Source: Candidatus Uhrbacteria bacterium (GTDB taxonomy: Bacteria > Patescibacteriota > Patescibacteriia > 2-12-FULL-60-25). From it: 5,214 nucleotides of DNA. This document shows positions 1 through 4,779 of the stretch, in pieces. Under the pieces are notes generated by a model. The model searched no databases and was not told the DNA's origin. It was given only the letters and a program-made list of their open reading frames with translations. Within the stretch, counting starts at the first letter, position 1. Every line of letters begins with the position of its first letter. The translations under genes and the position numbers were made by a program. The DNA lies in assembly GCA_016866635.1 (NCBI GenBank), contig VGLT01000061.1, positions 1-5,214 on the forward strand, written 5' to 3'.

Positions 1-1073
1 AATTTTCTGGCGGTCAGCAAGCGCGACTGCTCCTCGCCTTTGCATTGATTCAAAATCCAGATATTTTATTATTGGATGAGCCGACCAATAATCTCGACAA
101 AGATGGAATCGAACAGCTCACGGGATTTTTGATGATGTATCCAAAGACGGTGCTTGTGATTTCTCACGATGCAGATTTTTTAAATGCCTTTACCGAAGGC
201 GTGCTCCATTTGGACGTTTATACACATAAAGTCGAACAATATGTTGGGAATTATTTGAATGTGATTGAAGAGATTGCAGCGAGGCTGGAGCGAGAGCGTA
301 TGCAGAATGCGCGTTTGTTAAAAGATATCCAAGATCGCAAAGATAAGATTAACTTTTTCGCGAACAAGGGAGGAAAGATGCGTAAGCTCGCGAGTAAATT
401 GCGGGATCAAGTCGCAGACGCGGAAGAAGCAATGGTGGATGTGCGCAGGGACGATCGCACGATTCGAGATTTTATTATTCCCGCACAGGAATGGGCGGAG
501 CCTCTGGTCACGCTCACGTCGATCAAGATCATCAAACAGAATCAAGCGGTTCGCACGTCGGTGGATCTTGTTCTACGAAAAGGAAGACGTTTGCTTGTGA
601 GTGGACCAAATGGTGTTGGGAAAAGCACGTTTTTGCGAGCACTCGCGGGAGGGGAGGATGAAGGAGCAAAAATCCACGATGGCGTTCGCGTTGGTTACTA
701 TCGTCAGGATTTTTCTGGTTTGAATTTTGATCAGACGGCTTATGAATCGCTTGAAGAAATGATGGAGCTTCCGGACAATGAAAAGCTTCGCGCAGTGGCC
801 TCAGAGTTTTTATTGACGTCAGATATTCTTAAAACACGCGTCGGATCCTTGTCTGAGGGGCAAAAAGGACTGTTGTGTTTTGCGCGTTTCGTTCTCCAGA
901 AGCCTGGATTACTCATCCTGGATGAACCAACTAATCATATTAATTTTCGTCATTTGCCAGTCGTTGCAAAAGCACTTGAAGCATACAAAGGCGGACTGAT
1001 TCTCGTTAGCCACGCACCAGATTTTGTAAAGGAAATTCATTTTGATGAACGAATGGATTTAGGAAGTCTTTAA
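1..1073 (+). CDS. ABC-F family ATP-binding protein, 5'-truncated by the window edge
   Basis: This soluble ATPase has two nucleotide-binding domains and no membrane segment. ABC-F proteins generally act on ribosomes (translation factors or ribosome protection). The reading frame is open from base 3, so the gene begins left of the window; the TTG at 45 is internal. Visible in order: the NBD1 signature SGGQQ (6-20), Walker B ILLLDEPTNNLD (63-98) and switch His in ISHD (165-167); a charged Arg/Lys-rich linker (about 261-494) in the position of the P-site-tRNA interaction motif; then NBD2 with Walker A GPNGVGKST (603-629), signature LSEGQ (849-863), Walker B ILDEPTNHIN (915-944) and switch His in VSHA (1011-1013). 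Both catalytic Glu residues are present. The NBD2 D-loop reads NHIN instead of the usual NHLD. The C-terminus ends soon after NBD2, without a long extension. The ABC-F call is firm; which subfamily (EttA, Uup, resistance type) cannot be told because NBD1 is incomplete. Confidence 0.93.
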   Translation, partial: FSGGQQARLLLAFALIQNPDILLLDEPTNNLDKDGIEQLTGFLMMYPKTVLVISHDADFLNAFTEGVLHLDVYTHKVEQYVGNYLNVIEEIAARLERERMQNARLLKDIQDRKDKINFFANKGGKMRKLASKLRDQVADAEEAMVDVRRDDRTIRDFIIPAQEWAEPLVTLTSIKIIKQNQAVRTSVDLVLRKGRRLLVSGPNGVGKSTFLRALAGGEDEGAKIHDGVRVGYYRQDFSGLNFDQTAYESLEEMMELPDNEKLRAVASEFLLTSDILKTRVGSLSEGQKGLLCFARFVLQKPGLLILDEPTNHINFRHLPVVAKALEAYKGGLILVSHAPDFVKEIHFDERMDLGSL

Positions 1074-1104
1074 CAAGGATCTTTCCAAGTCGTAGATTGT
1101 GAGA

Positions 1105-1121
1105 TAGTCTAGGCTTAGTCT
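1105..1121 (+). promoter_or_regulatory. Possible promoter region with a TAGTCT direct repeat
   Basis: TAGTCT occurs at 1105-1110 and again at 1116-1121, an 11-nt period, roughly one helical turn. The second copy could serve as a poor -10 box 12 nt before the ATG at 1134. No convincing -35 is seen at normal spacing. The repeat is seen directly; the promoter or operator role is only a guess. Confidence 0.2.
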
Positions 1122-1133
1122 CTGTAAAAAAAT

Positions 1134-1532
1134 ATGAAAGACCAAATAGTCCCACCGTCACTTCGCATTTGGTTTTTGATTCATTTTATTGTTGATTTGA
1201 TCGTTGCGATTCCGTTTTTTCTTGTTCCGACATTCATGCTCAATCTCCTGGGTTTTCAATCAGACCCTCTCTTTTTACGATTGATAGCCGCAGCGCTCTT
1301 TGGCATTGGCGGTGTTTCGTTTTTAATGAGAAATGAAGTGCGAGAGGTCTATCTGGCTATGTTGAACTTAAAGATTGTGTGGTCACTTTCTGCGATCGTT
1401 GCTTTGGTTTGGGCATTGATTCAAGGTGGGGTCCCTCTGCTATGGGGATTTTTGGGCGTGTTCAGTTTGTTTTCCTGTGTTTGGATGTATTACCGCTTCC
1501 TTCGTCTCAAGAAAAAACAAAAGAAACCTTGA
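1134..1532 (+). CDS. Small uncharacterised four-helix membrane protein
   Basis: This is a 132-residue integral membrane protein of unknown function. Four hydrophobic segments are visible at about residues 10-33, 45-65, 72-95 and 99-123, and the protein ends in a very basic tail (LRLKKKQKKP) expected on the cytoplasmic side. Polar residues inside helices include an Asp in the first (HFIVDLIVAIPFF) and an Arg in the second (FLRLIAAALFG). I know no catalytic motif of this kind. The ATG at 1134 lies 60 nt after the ABC-F stop, with no Shine-Dalgarno sequence; only an A-run precedes it. The TGA stop (1530-1532) falls at the base of the terminator hairpin at 1519-1548, so the tail codons double as the hairpin's left arm. 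Shifted-frame ORFs over 1379-1662 are shadows. The coding call is strong because of the clean helix pattern; function is unknown. Confidence 0.85.
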   Translation: MKDQIVPPSLRIWFLIHFIVDLIVAIPFFLVPTFMLNLLGFQSDPLFLRLIAAALFGIGGVSFLMRNEVREVYLAMLNLKIVWSLSAIVALVWALIQGGVPLLWGFLGVFSLFSCVWMYYRFLRLKKKQKKP

Positions 1533-1548
1533 TGAAAAGGTTTCTTTT
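1519..1548. terminator. Bidirectional intrinsic terminator overlapping a stop codon
   Basis: AAAAGAAACCTT (1519-1530) pairs perfectly with AAGGTTTCTTTT (1537-1548), giving a 12-bp stem with a 6-nt loop GATGAA. Read on the minus strand, the stem is followed by a T-rich tract (G then TTTTTT, 1518-1512), so it also ends the convergent gene at 1566-1772. On the plus strand the tail is TTTCTTTTAATATTTT. The stem is AT-rich but long, and it sits exactly between two convergent genes. Confidence 0.8.
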
Positions 1549-1565
1549 AATATTTTGCTAAAGAT

Positions 1566-1772
1566 TTATGCAGCGGCTACCACTTGCTGCTCGATCATGG
1601 TGTGGCAATCGGCCACGGACATCACAGGCGTGCCTGGATGTTTTTCCGTCATGTGCTTTTGAATCATCTCCTCCGTCATCATGTCCATAAATTTTTGAAC
1701 GGCTTCCTCACGGGTTTCTGCGTCCATCGGAAGCATATCCCCACACGTACAGGTCATTGAGAATTTTTGCAT
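1566..1772 (-). CDS. Small Cys/His protein resembling DUF1059
   Basis: This is a 68-residue soluble protein with no signal peptide or membrane segment. It starts MQKFSMTCTCGD, with a CxC pair at residues 8 and 10, and continues with an amphipathic, Met-rich segment carrying the pattern ETREEAVQKF. It has histidines at 40 and 45 (QKHMTEKHPG) and a Cys-His pair at 56-57. The overall plan (short beta strand with Cys, an EEAV helix, an HxxxxHP segment) resembles DUF1059 small proteins, whose function is unknown. CxC plus HxxxxH could bind a metal, but that is inference. The ATG at 1772 is placed by a strong promoter whose predicted transcript begins within about 2 nt of it. The gene is convergent with the membrane protein at 1134-1532 and divergent from the DUF2914 gene. 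Family assignment is moderate; coding status is well supported by the promoter and terminator framing. Confidence 0.8.
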   Translation of the reverse strand: MQKFSMTCTCGDMLPMDAETREEAVQKFMDMMTEEMIQKHMTEKHPGTPVMSVADCHTMIEQQVVAAA

Positions 1773-1780
1773 AGGAGTTC

Positions 1781-1809
1781 AGTATAACAGGGGATTCTCT
1801 AGATGTAAA
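1781..1809 (-). promoter_or_regulatory. Sigma-70-type promoter with extended -10, leaderless
   Basis: On the minus strand, -35 TTTACA (1809-1804) is separated by 17 nt from -10 TATACT (1786-1781). The -10 is preceded by TGT, giving an extended TGnTATACT. Eight nt separate the -10 from the ATG at 1772, so the transcript should start at about 1774 with essentially no 5' leader. This is the best promoter match in the window. Confidence 0.72.
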
Positions 1810-1817
1810 GAATCGTT

Positions 1818-1823
1818 TATTAT
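1818..1823 (+). promoter_or_regulatory. Probable -10 box for the DUF2914 gene
   Basis: TATTAT (1818-1823) lies six nt before the ATG at 1830, so transcription from it would begin at or very close to the start codon. TATACA (1821-1826) overlaps it as an alternative. No good -35 is seen; the hexamer 17 nt upstream is TTCTCT. The region overlaps the -35 side of the divergent promoter at 1781-1809. Confidence 0.4.
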
Positions 1824-1829
1824 ACATAT

Positions 1830-2906
1830 ATGTTTGGCTGGTTTAAACACATAAGGCAGGGCGCGAAACTTAAGGAGGTATACCAGCGTTATGAGCGAGC
1901 GCTTGTGTCGCTTTTTTTGATCGGTGGTTTTTTGTTGGATTTTTTTACGTTTCGGACACTTGATATTCACATCACCCTAACCATTTTGGCGATACACCTA
2001 TCCTTGGCAGCTCTCACGATTTTGTACGTATTTCATTACGATGATCAAGGTTTGCTCCAGCATCCATTTTGGAATCGATTACGTTTTTTTGCGCCATTGA
2101 TCACCCAACTCGCTTTTGGATCCCTGCTCAGCATGTCATTTTTATTCTATTGGTTTAGCGGAGCGCTCTCGGTCAGTTGGCCCATCTTTATTCTTCTGAT
2201 TTCTCTCATTGTCCTGAACGAATCCTTTCGTCACGCATATCTCCGCCCCGTTGCTCAGGTTACGTTGTTTGCGTTTGTGCTTCTCTCGTACGCGACCCTC
2301 ACCTTTCCCTTTCTCTTTAATTCACTCGATCCTTGGATTGTGATTTTTGCAGGTGGCCTGAGCCTTGTTCTATCACTCCTCTTTGCGTTGCTTTTGATTC
2401 GTGTAGCACCTGGATTAAAAAAAATGCGCGAGCGCATCATCGTCTCCGTTTGTGCGACGTTTGTGGCCATGAGCGGTCTCTATCTGTTTGATTTTATTCC
2501 GCCGATCCCACTTTCGTTGAGAGAGGCGGGCGTCTATTACCGTGTTCAACGAGTGGGAAATGAGTATGAATTAGTCGGTGAACCAAGAACGATTTGGAAC
2601 ACGATCTTTGGAACTCAAACGCTGTATCAAGAAGCAGGGGAGCGCGTGTATGTCTTTACATCCGTGTATTCACCAGCGGATCTCGATACGATTATCTTTC
2701 ATCAATGGGAATTTTACGATCCATCCGCGCAAGCATGGATCAAAAAAGACCGCCTCTCTTTTCCCATTACGGGCGGCAATGCCATAGGATATCGAGGATA
2801 CACCTTTAAGACACGACTCGCACCCGGCAAATGGCGTGTACGTGTCGAAACAGAATTGGGACAAGTATTGGGACGCGTACAATTTACCTACAACATTTCC
2901 AAGTAA
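1830..2906 (+). CDS. Multi-pass membrane protein with C-terminal DUF2914 domain
   Basis: This is a 358-residue protein. A short basic N-terminus is followed by about seven hydrophobic segments at residues 25-41, 45-68, 86-110, 113-130, 142-163, 168-191 and 202-222. The soluble C-terminal part, about 230-358, ends in a DUF2914-like domain (about 288-354): FHQWEFYDPS, then GYRGYTFKTRLAPGKWRVRV, then a GqvlGrvqF strand. The conserved H-W, Tyr/Arg and PGxWRV features of that family are all visible. With seven helices and a cytoplasmic basic start, the DUF2914 domain would face outside. The role of DUF2914 is not known; the beta-rich fold suggests extracytoplasmic binding. The ATG at 1830 is chosen because it directly follows a -10-like box and has no upstream Shine-Dalgarno sequence. 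The gene is divergent from the small protein at 1566-1772 and probably monocistronic, given a weak terminator at its end. Confidence 0.88.
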   Translation: MFGWFKHIRQGAKLKEVYQRYERALVSLFLIGGFLLDFFTFRTLDIHITLTILAIHLSLAALTILYVFHYDDQGLLQHPFWNRLRFFAPLITQLAFGSLLSMSFLFYWFSGALSVSWPIFILLISLIVLNESFRHAYLRPVAQVTLFAFVLLSYATLTFPFLFNSLDPWIVIFAGGLSLVLSLLFALLLIRVAPGLKKMRERIIVSVCATFVAMSGLYLFDFIPPIPLSLREAGVYYRVQRVGNEYELVGEPRTIWNTIFGTQTLYQEAGERVYVFTSVYSPADLDTIIFHQWEFYDPSAQAWIKKDRLSFPITGGNAIGYRGYTFKTRLAPGKWRVRVETELGQVLGRVQFTYNISK

Positions 2907-2926
2907 AAACGCGGCTTTACTTTTTT
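2901..2926 (+). terminator. Weak intrinsic terminator after the DUF2914 gene
   Basis: AAGTAAA (2901-2907) pairs with TTTACTT (2916-2922) around an 8-nt loop, followed by a short T run to 2926. The left arm contains the TAA stop codon (2904-2906). The stem is only 7 bp and AT-rich, so termination may be partial. Confidence 0.45.
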
Positions 2927-2943
2927 CCTCCGCGCGGTATGCT
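2916..2943 (+). promoter_or_regulatory. Candidate promoter of the methyltransferase gene
   Basis: TTTACT (2916-2921) and TATGCT (2938-2943) are spaced by 16 nt, each matching the consensus at 4 of 6 positions. The transcript would start at about 2950, leaving roughly a 5-nt leader before the GTG at 2955. The -35 is also the right arm of the preceding hairpin. Confidence 0.45.
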
Positions 2944-2954
2944 AAAAAATACCT

Positions 2955-3692
2955 GTGATTCATCCACGCTATTATGACTGGTGGCAGGCCTTCCGCCGCG
3001 CCTCCAATGAAAACGAGATTTTGACCTCATGGGTACCGGAATGTGTGAATAAAATTTTGCAGAAGGAGCATCCATCGCAACCGTGGGCACTAGTGGATAT
3101 TGGAGCCTTTGAAGGAAAGCAGGCACTCAACATTAGCCAGCACGTAGATCCAAAACCTGGGCAAGTGTTCCTCATTGAACCATCAAAAAGTATTCAAGAG
3201 GCTCCAACGCTTTTTCAGCAATCCGGAATCGACATGATCCCTCAGATTTTTCAGACCTCGGCAGAAGAGGGTGTGGAAAAATTACCCATGGGTCAGCAAC
3301 TGTCAACCTTGGTCCACTCAGCGTATTATATTCCAGGATCAACGCTTGATCGCATTCGAGAAATTTCATCTTTAGGAATGCTGGTTTTTGTGGACACGAT
3401 GTTCTCGGTTTTTGCGAGAGCAGGGAAGGCGCTGAATCTTGAATTGTGGGAACGATTGCATCGAGCCAATATCTGGTTAACGGAAAATGGAACCTGCCTT
3501 AGTCGGCGAACGATAAATGTTTTTTGCGGTGATCACACATTGTTGGAAGGTATTTATTCCTTTATCGCGATGAACGAATTTAGAGCACTGCCCATCAACC
3601 AGCAGCATATGCTTGAGGAGATTTGTTCCGCTGATATGGATGAACATAAGAATTTACAGGTAGAAGTTGAGTGCTGGTATTGCAGACCATAG
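2955..3692 (+). CDS. Probable class I SAM-dependent methyltransferase
   Basis: This is a 245-residue soluble protein. Residues 45-54 (ALVDIGAFEG) look like methyltransferase motif I (hydrophobic strand, Asp, then a Gly-rich turn). The strand VFLIEPSKS at 71-79 supplies the acidic residue (Glu75) that typically binds the SAM ribose. LSTLVHSAYYIPG (116-128) fits a motif IV position, and a later strand GMLVFVDTMFSVF (141-153) completes an alternating beta-alpha pattern. An alternative is a Rossmann-like fold without methyltransferase activity; the substrate cannot be guessed. The start is GTG: an in-frame TAA at 2943-2945 excludes anything farther upstream, and the next in-frame Met (residue 94) would remove motifs I and II. 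No Shine-Dalgarno sequence precedes it. Three cysteines near the C-terminus (224, 240, 243; CWYC) are unexplained. The PEBP gene follows after 40 nt, so the two may share a transcript. Confidence 0.72.
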   Translation: MIHPRYYDWWQAFRRASNENEILTSWVPECVNKILQKEHPSQPWALVDIGAFEGKQALNISQHVDPKPGQVFLIEPSKSIQEAPTLFQQSGIDMIPQIFQTSAEEGVEKLPMGQQLSTLVHSAYYIPGSTLDRIREISSLGMLVFVDTMFSVFARAGKALNLELWERLHRANIWLTENGTCLSRRTINVFCGDHTLLEGIYSFIAMNEFRALPINQQHMLEEICSADMDEHKNLQVEVECWYCRP

Positions 3693-3732
3693 GAAAAGTT
3701 TAAAGAAAGTTGATGTCATCACGCTCAATTTT

Positions 3733-4182
3733 ATGCAAATAATGAGTTCTGCCTTCGCTCCATCACAAACAATTCCAAAGACGTATACACAATTTGCAGA
3801 AAACATAAGTCCACCTTTGACATTTAGAGATATTCCACAAGGAACCATCTCTCTTGTTCTGTTGATGGAAGATCCGGATGTTCCTGCTATCGCTGGTGTT
3901 CCTGTTTGGGACCACTGGGTGCTATTTAATATTTCTCCATTAATAGTTGAACTACCGGAGAATGCAAAGGGGATTGGAACACTAGGAAAAAATACGCGAG
4001 GTGGACTTGCGTATTCTGGACCACGTCCGCCGGATCGTGAACATCGCTATTTTTTCAGATTATATGCTCTGGATACAATGCTCTCAGTTCCCGCTGGTTC
4101 AACAAAAGAACAGGTCATCGATGCCATGAATGGGCATGTATTAACTGAAGCGGAGTTGATCGGTTTATGTGCACCGATGTAA
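3733..4182 (+). CDS. YbhB/YbcL family PEBP (Raf-kinase-inhibitor-like) protein
   Basis: This is a 149-residue protein with the full-length phosphatidylethanolamine-binding-protein fold. Diagnostic motifs are ENISPPL (23-29), MEDPDVP (45-51, the DPD ligand-pocket element), WDHWVLFNI (59-67, with the pocket His61) and GPRPPDREHRYFFRLYALD (96-114, with HRY at 104-106). The bacterial family's biochemical role is poorly defined; PEBPs bind small anionic ligands. No signal peptide is seen, so it is expected in the cytoplasm. The ATG at 3733 is chosen because MQIMSSAF lines up with the family's usual start (MKI-S-AF). A TTG at 3667 would overlap the upstream gene by 26 nt and add a non-homologous 22-residue extension. 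An ATG at 3742 is possible. There is no clear Shine-Dalgarno sequence at normal spacing. The usual CDG after the YT motif is QFA here. The gene ends about 30 nt before a strong terminator. Confidence 0.92.
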   Translation: MQIMSSAFAPSQTIPKTYTQFAENISPPLTFRDIPQGTISLVLLMEDPDVPAIAGVPVWDHWVLFNISPLIVELPENAKGIGTLGKNTRGGLAYSGPRPPDREHRYFFRLYALDTMLSVPAGSTKEQVIDAMNGHVLTEAELIGLCAPM

Positions 4183-4210
4183 ATAGAGGGTTTCCATCAA
4201 TGATTGATAA

Positions 4211-4239
4211 CAAAAAAGGCCCTTGAGTGGCCTTTTTTG
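4211..4239. terminator. Bidirectional intrinsic terminator between convergent genes
   Basis: CAAAAAAGGCC (4211-4221) pairs perfectly with GGCCTTTTTTG (4229-4239), an 11-bp stem with a 7-nt loop. It has a GGCC core and T6 on the exit side of both strands, so it serves the PEBP gene on the plus strand and the DUF1761 gene on the minus strand. Just upstream lies a small inverted repeat, ATCAAT-G-ATTGAT (4196-4208). Confidence 0.88.
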
Positions 4240-4254
4240 AAGGGCGAATATCTT

Positions 4255-4683
4255 TTATTTCCACGCTGATAAGATGGTACCCATGATCAGAAGTTGTAGA
4301 AGGTGATAGCCGTTGTTCAGGATCCAGAGATTCCAGGATTTTCCGTCCCACAAAATAGAACTGAGAGTCACCGGCGCGACAAATCCGAGCCAGCTCCAAA
4401 AGCCAGCCATGATTCCCGCGGAGACTCCCATCACTTTGGTATAGCTTGAGGCAAATACGAGAGAGTGAGAGGGAACGTATGCCATCACAAGAGCGCCGAC
4501 AAAGGAAAGAATATAGCCAGTCGTCATCCCTTTTTTCTTCGCTTCCTCCATTTTTTCTTTTGTCATTCCTGAAAGCTTCATCCACATTTTTCCGAACAAC
4601 GGACCGTACCAGAGGAATCCGAGCGCCATGCTGGCAACGCCAGATACAAGCACGGCCTAATAATTAAGAGGAACGGTATTCAT
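4255..4683 (-). pseudogene. DUF1761 membrane protein gene with an in-frame TAG at codon 9
   Basis: The protein is a recognisable DUF1761 family member of unknown function. It has a first helix ending in GFLWYGPLFGKMWMKLSGM, a basic cytoplasmic-type loop (TKEKMEEAKKKGM), then three more hydrophobic segments. The C-terminal family pattern includes WLGFVAPV, WDGKSWNLWILNNGYHLL and MGTILSAW. The natural family start appears to be the ATG at 4683-4681, giving MNTVPLNY, then TAG (4659-4657), then AVLVSGVASMALGF in the same frame. The eight residues before the stop look like the usual family N-terminus, so TAG replaces a residue, probably Trp or Leu. The uninterrupted ORF begins at GTG 4653 (132 codons), which would retain nearly all of the first helix; initiation there could keep the gene functional. 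The remainder is intact with no frameshift. It may therefore be a functional gene with a shortened start, a very recent pseudogene, a readthrough case or a base error. Confidence 0.75.
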
Positions 4684-4695
4684 AGAGATATTGGA

Positions 4696-4709
4696 GACAC
4701 AAATGTGTC
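4696..4709. repeat. Perfect inverted repeat GACACA-AA-TGTGTC
   Basis: A 14-nt interrupted palindrome with 6-bp arms and a 2-nt centre lies in the leader of the DUF1761 gene, between its putative -10 and its ATG, and 71 nt before the adaptor start. Its size fits a dimeric repressor site. With only 2 nt in the middle it is unlikely to be a stable RNA hairpin. The function is not known. Confidence 0.4.
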
Positions 4710-4727
4710 ATAAAAATAAGTTATTCT

Positions 4728-4736
4728 AGTATATCA
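4728..4736 (-). promoter_or_regulatory. Extended -10 element for the DUF1761 gene
   Basis: The minus strand reads TGATATACT (4736-4728), an extended -10 (TGnTATACT) identical in form to that of the small Cys/His protein gene. No -35 is recognisable 17 nt upstream, which is tolerated by extended -10 promoters. The predicted transcript starts near 4721, leaving about 38 nt before the ATG at 4683. Confidence 0.45.
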
Positions 4737-4742
4737 TCCCCC

Positions 4743-4771
4743 TTGATTTTTTTGGTATTTTGATGTACAAA
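4743..4771 (+). promoter_or_regulatory. Candidate promoter of the efflux adaptor gene
   Basis: TTGATT (4743-4748) and TACAAA (4766-4771) are separated by 17 nt, each matching 4 of 6 consensus bases. The predicted start is near 4778, again almost on the ATG at 4780. TATTTT (4756-4761) is an alternative -10. Confidence 0.42.
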
Positions 4772-4779
4772 AGCATGGT

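Noticed and set aside
1379..1662. Plus-strand ORFs at 1379-1561 and 1426-1662
   Set aside because: They are shifted-frame shadows of the four-helix membrane protein; the second also runs through the terminator and antisense to the small Cys/His gene.
2670..3175. Minus-strand ORFs across the DUF2914 and methyltransferase junction
   Set aside because: They run antisense to two genes with clear protein features, through the terminator and promoter region, with no recognisable domain.
3667..3732. TTG start giving the PEBP protein a 22-residue N-terminal extension
   Set aside because: It would overlap the upstream gene, uses a rarer start, and adds residues outside the family fold; ATG 3733 matches the usual family start.
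4115..4585. Long minus-strand ORF of 156 codons
   Set aside because: It overlaps the DUF1761 gene in another frame, runs across the terminator and into the PEBP gene, and its translation is low-complexity with no family pattern.
4654..4683. Genetic-code reassignment of TAG as explanation for the interrupted DUF1761 gene
   Set aside because: One codon is not enough evidence, and the plausible alternative start at GTG 4653 or a point mutation explains it more simply.
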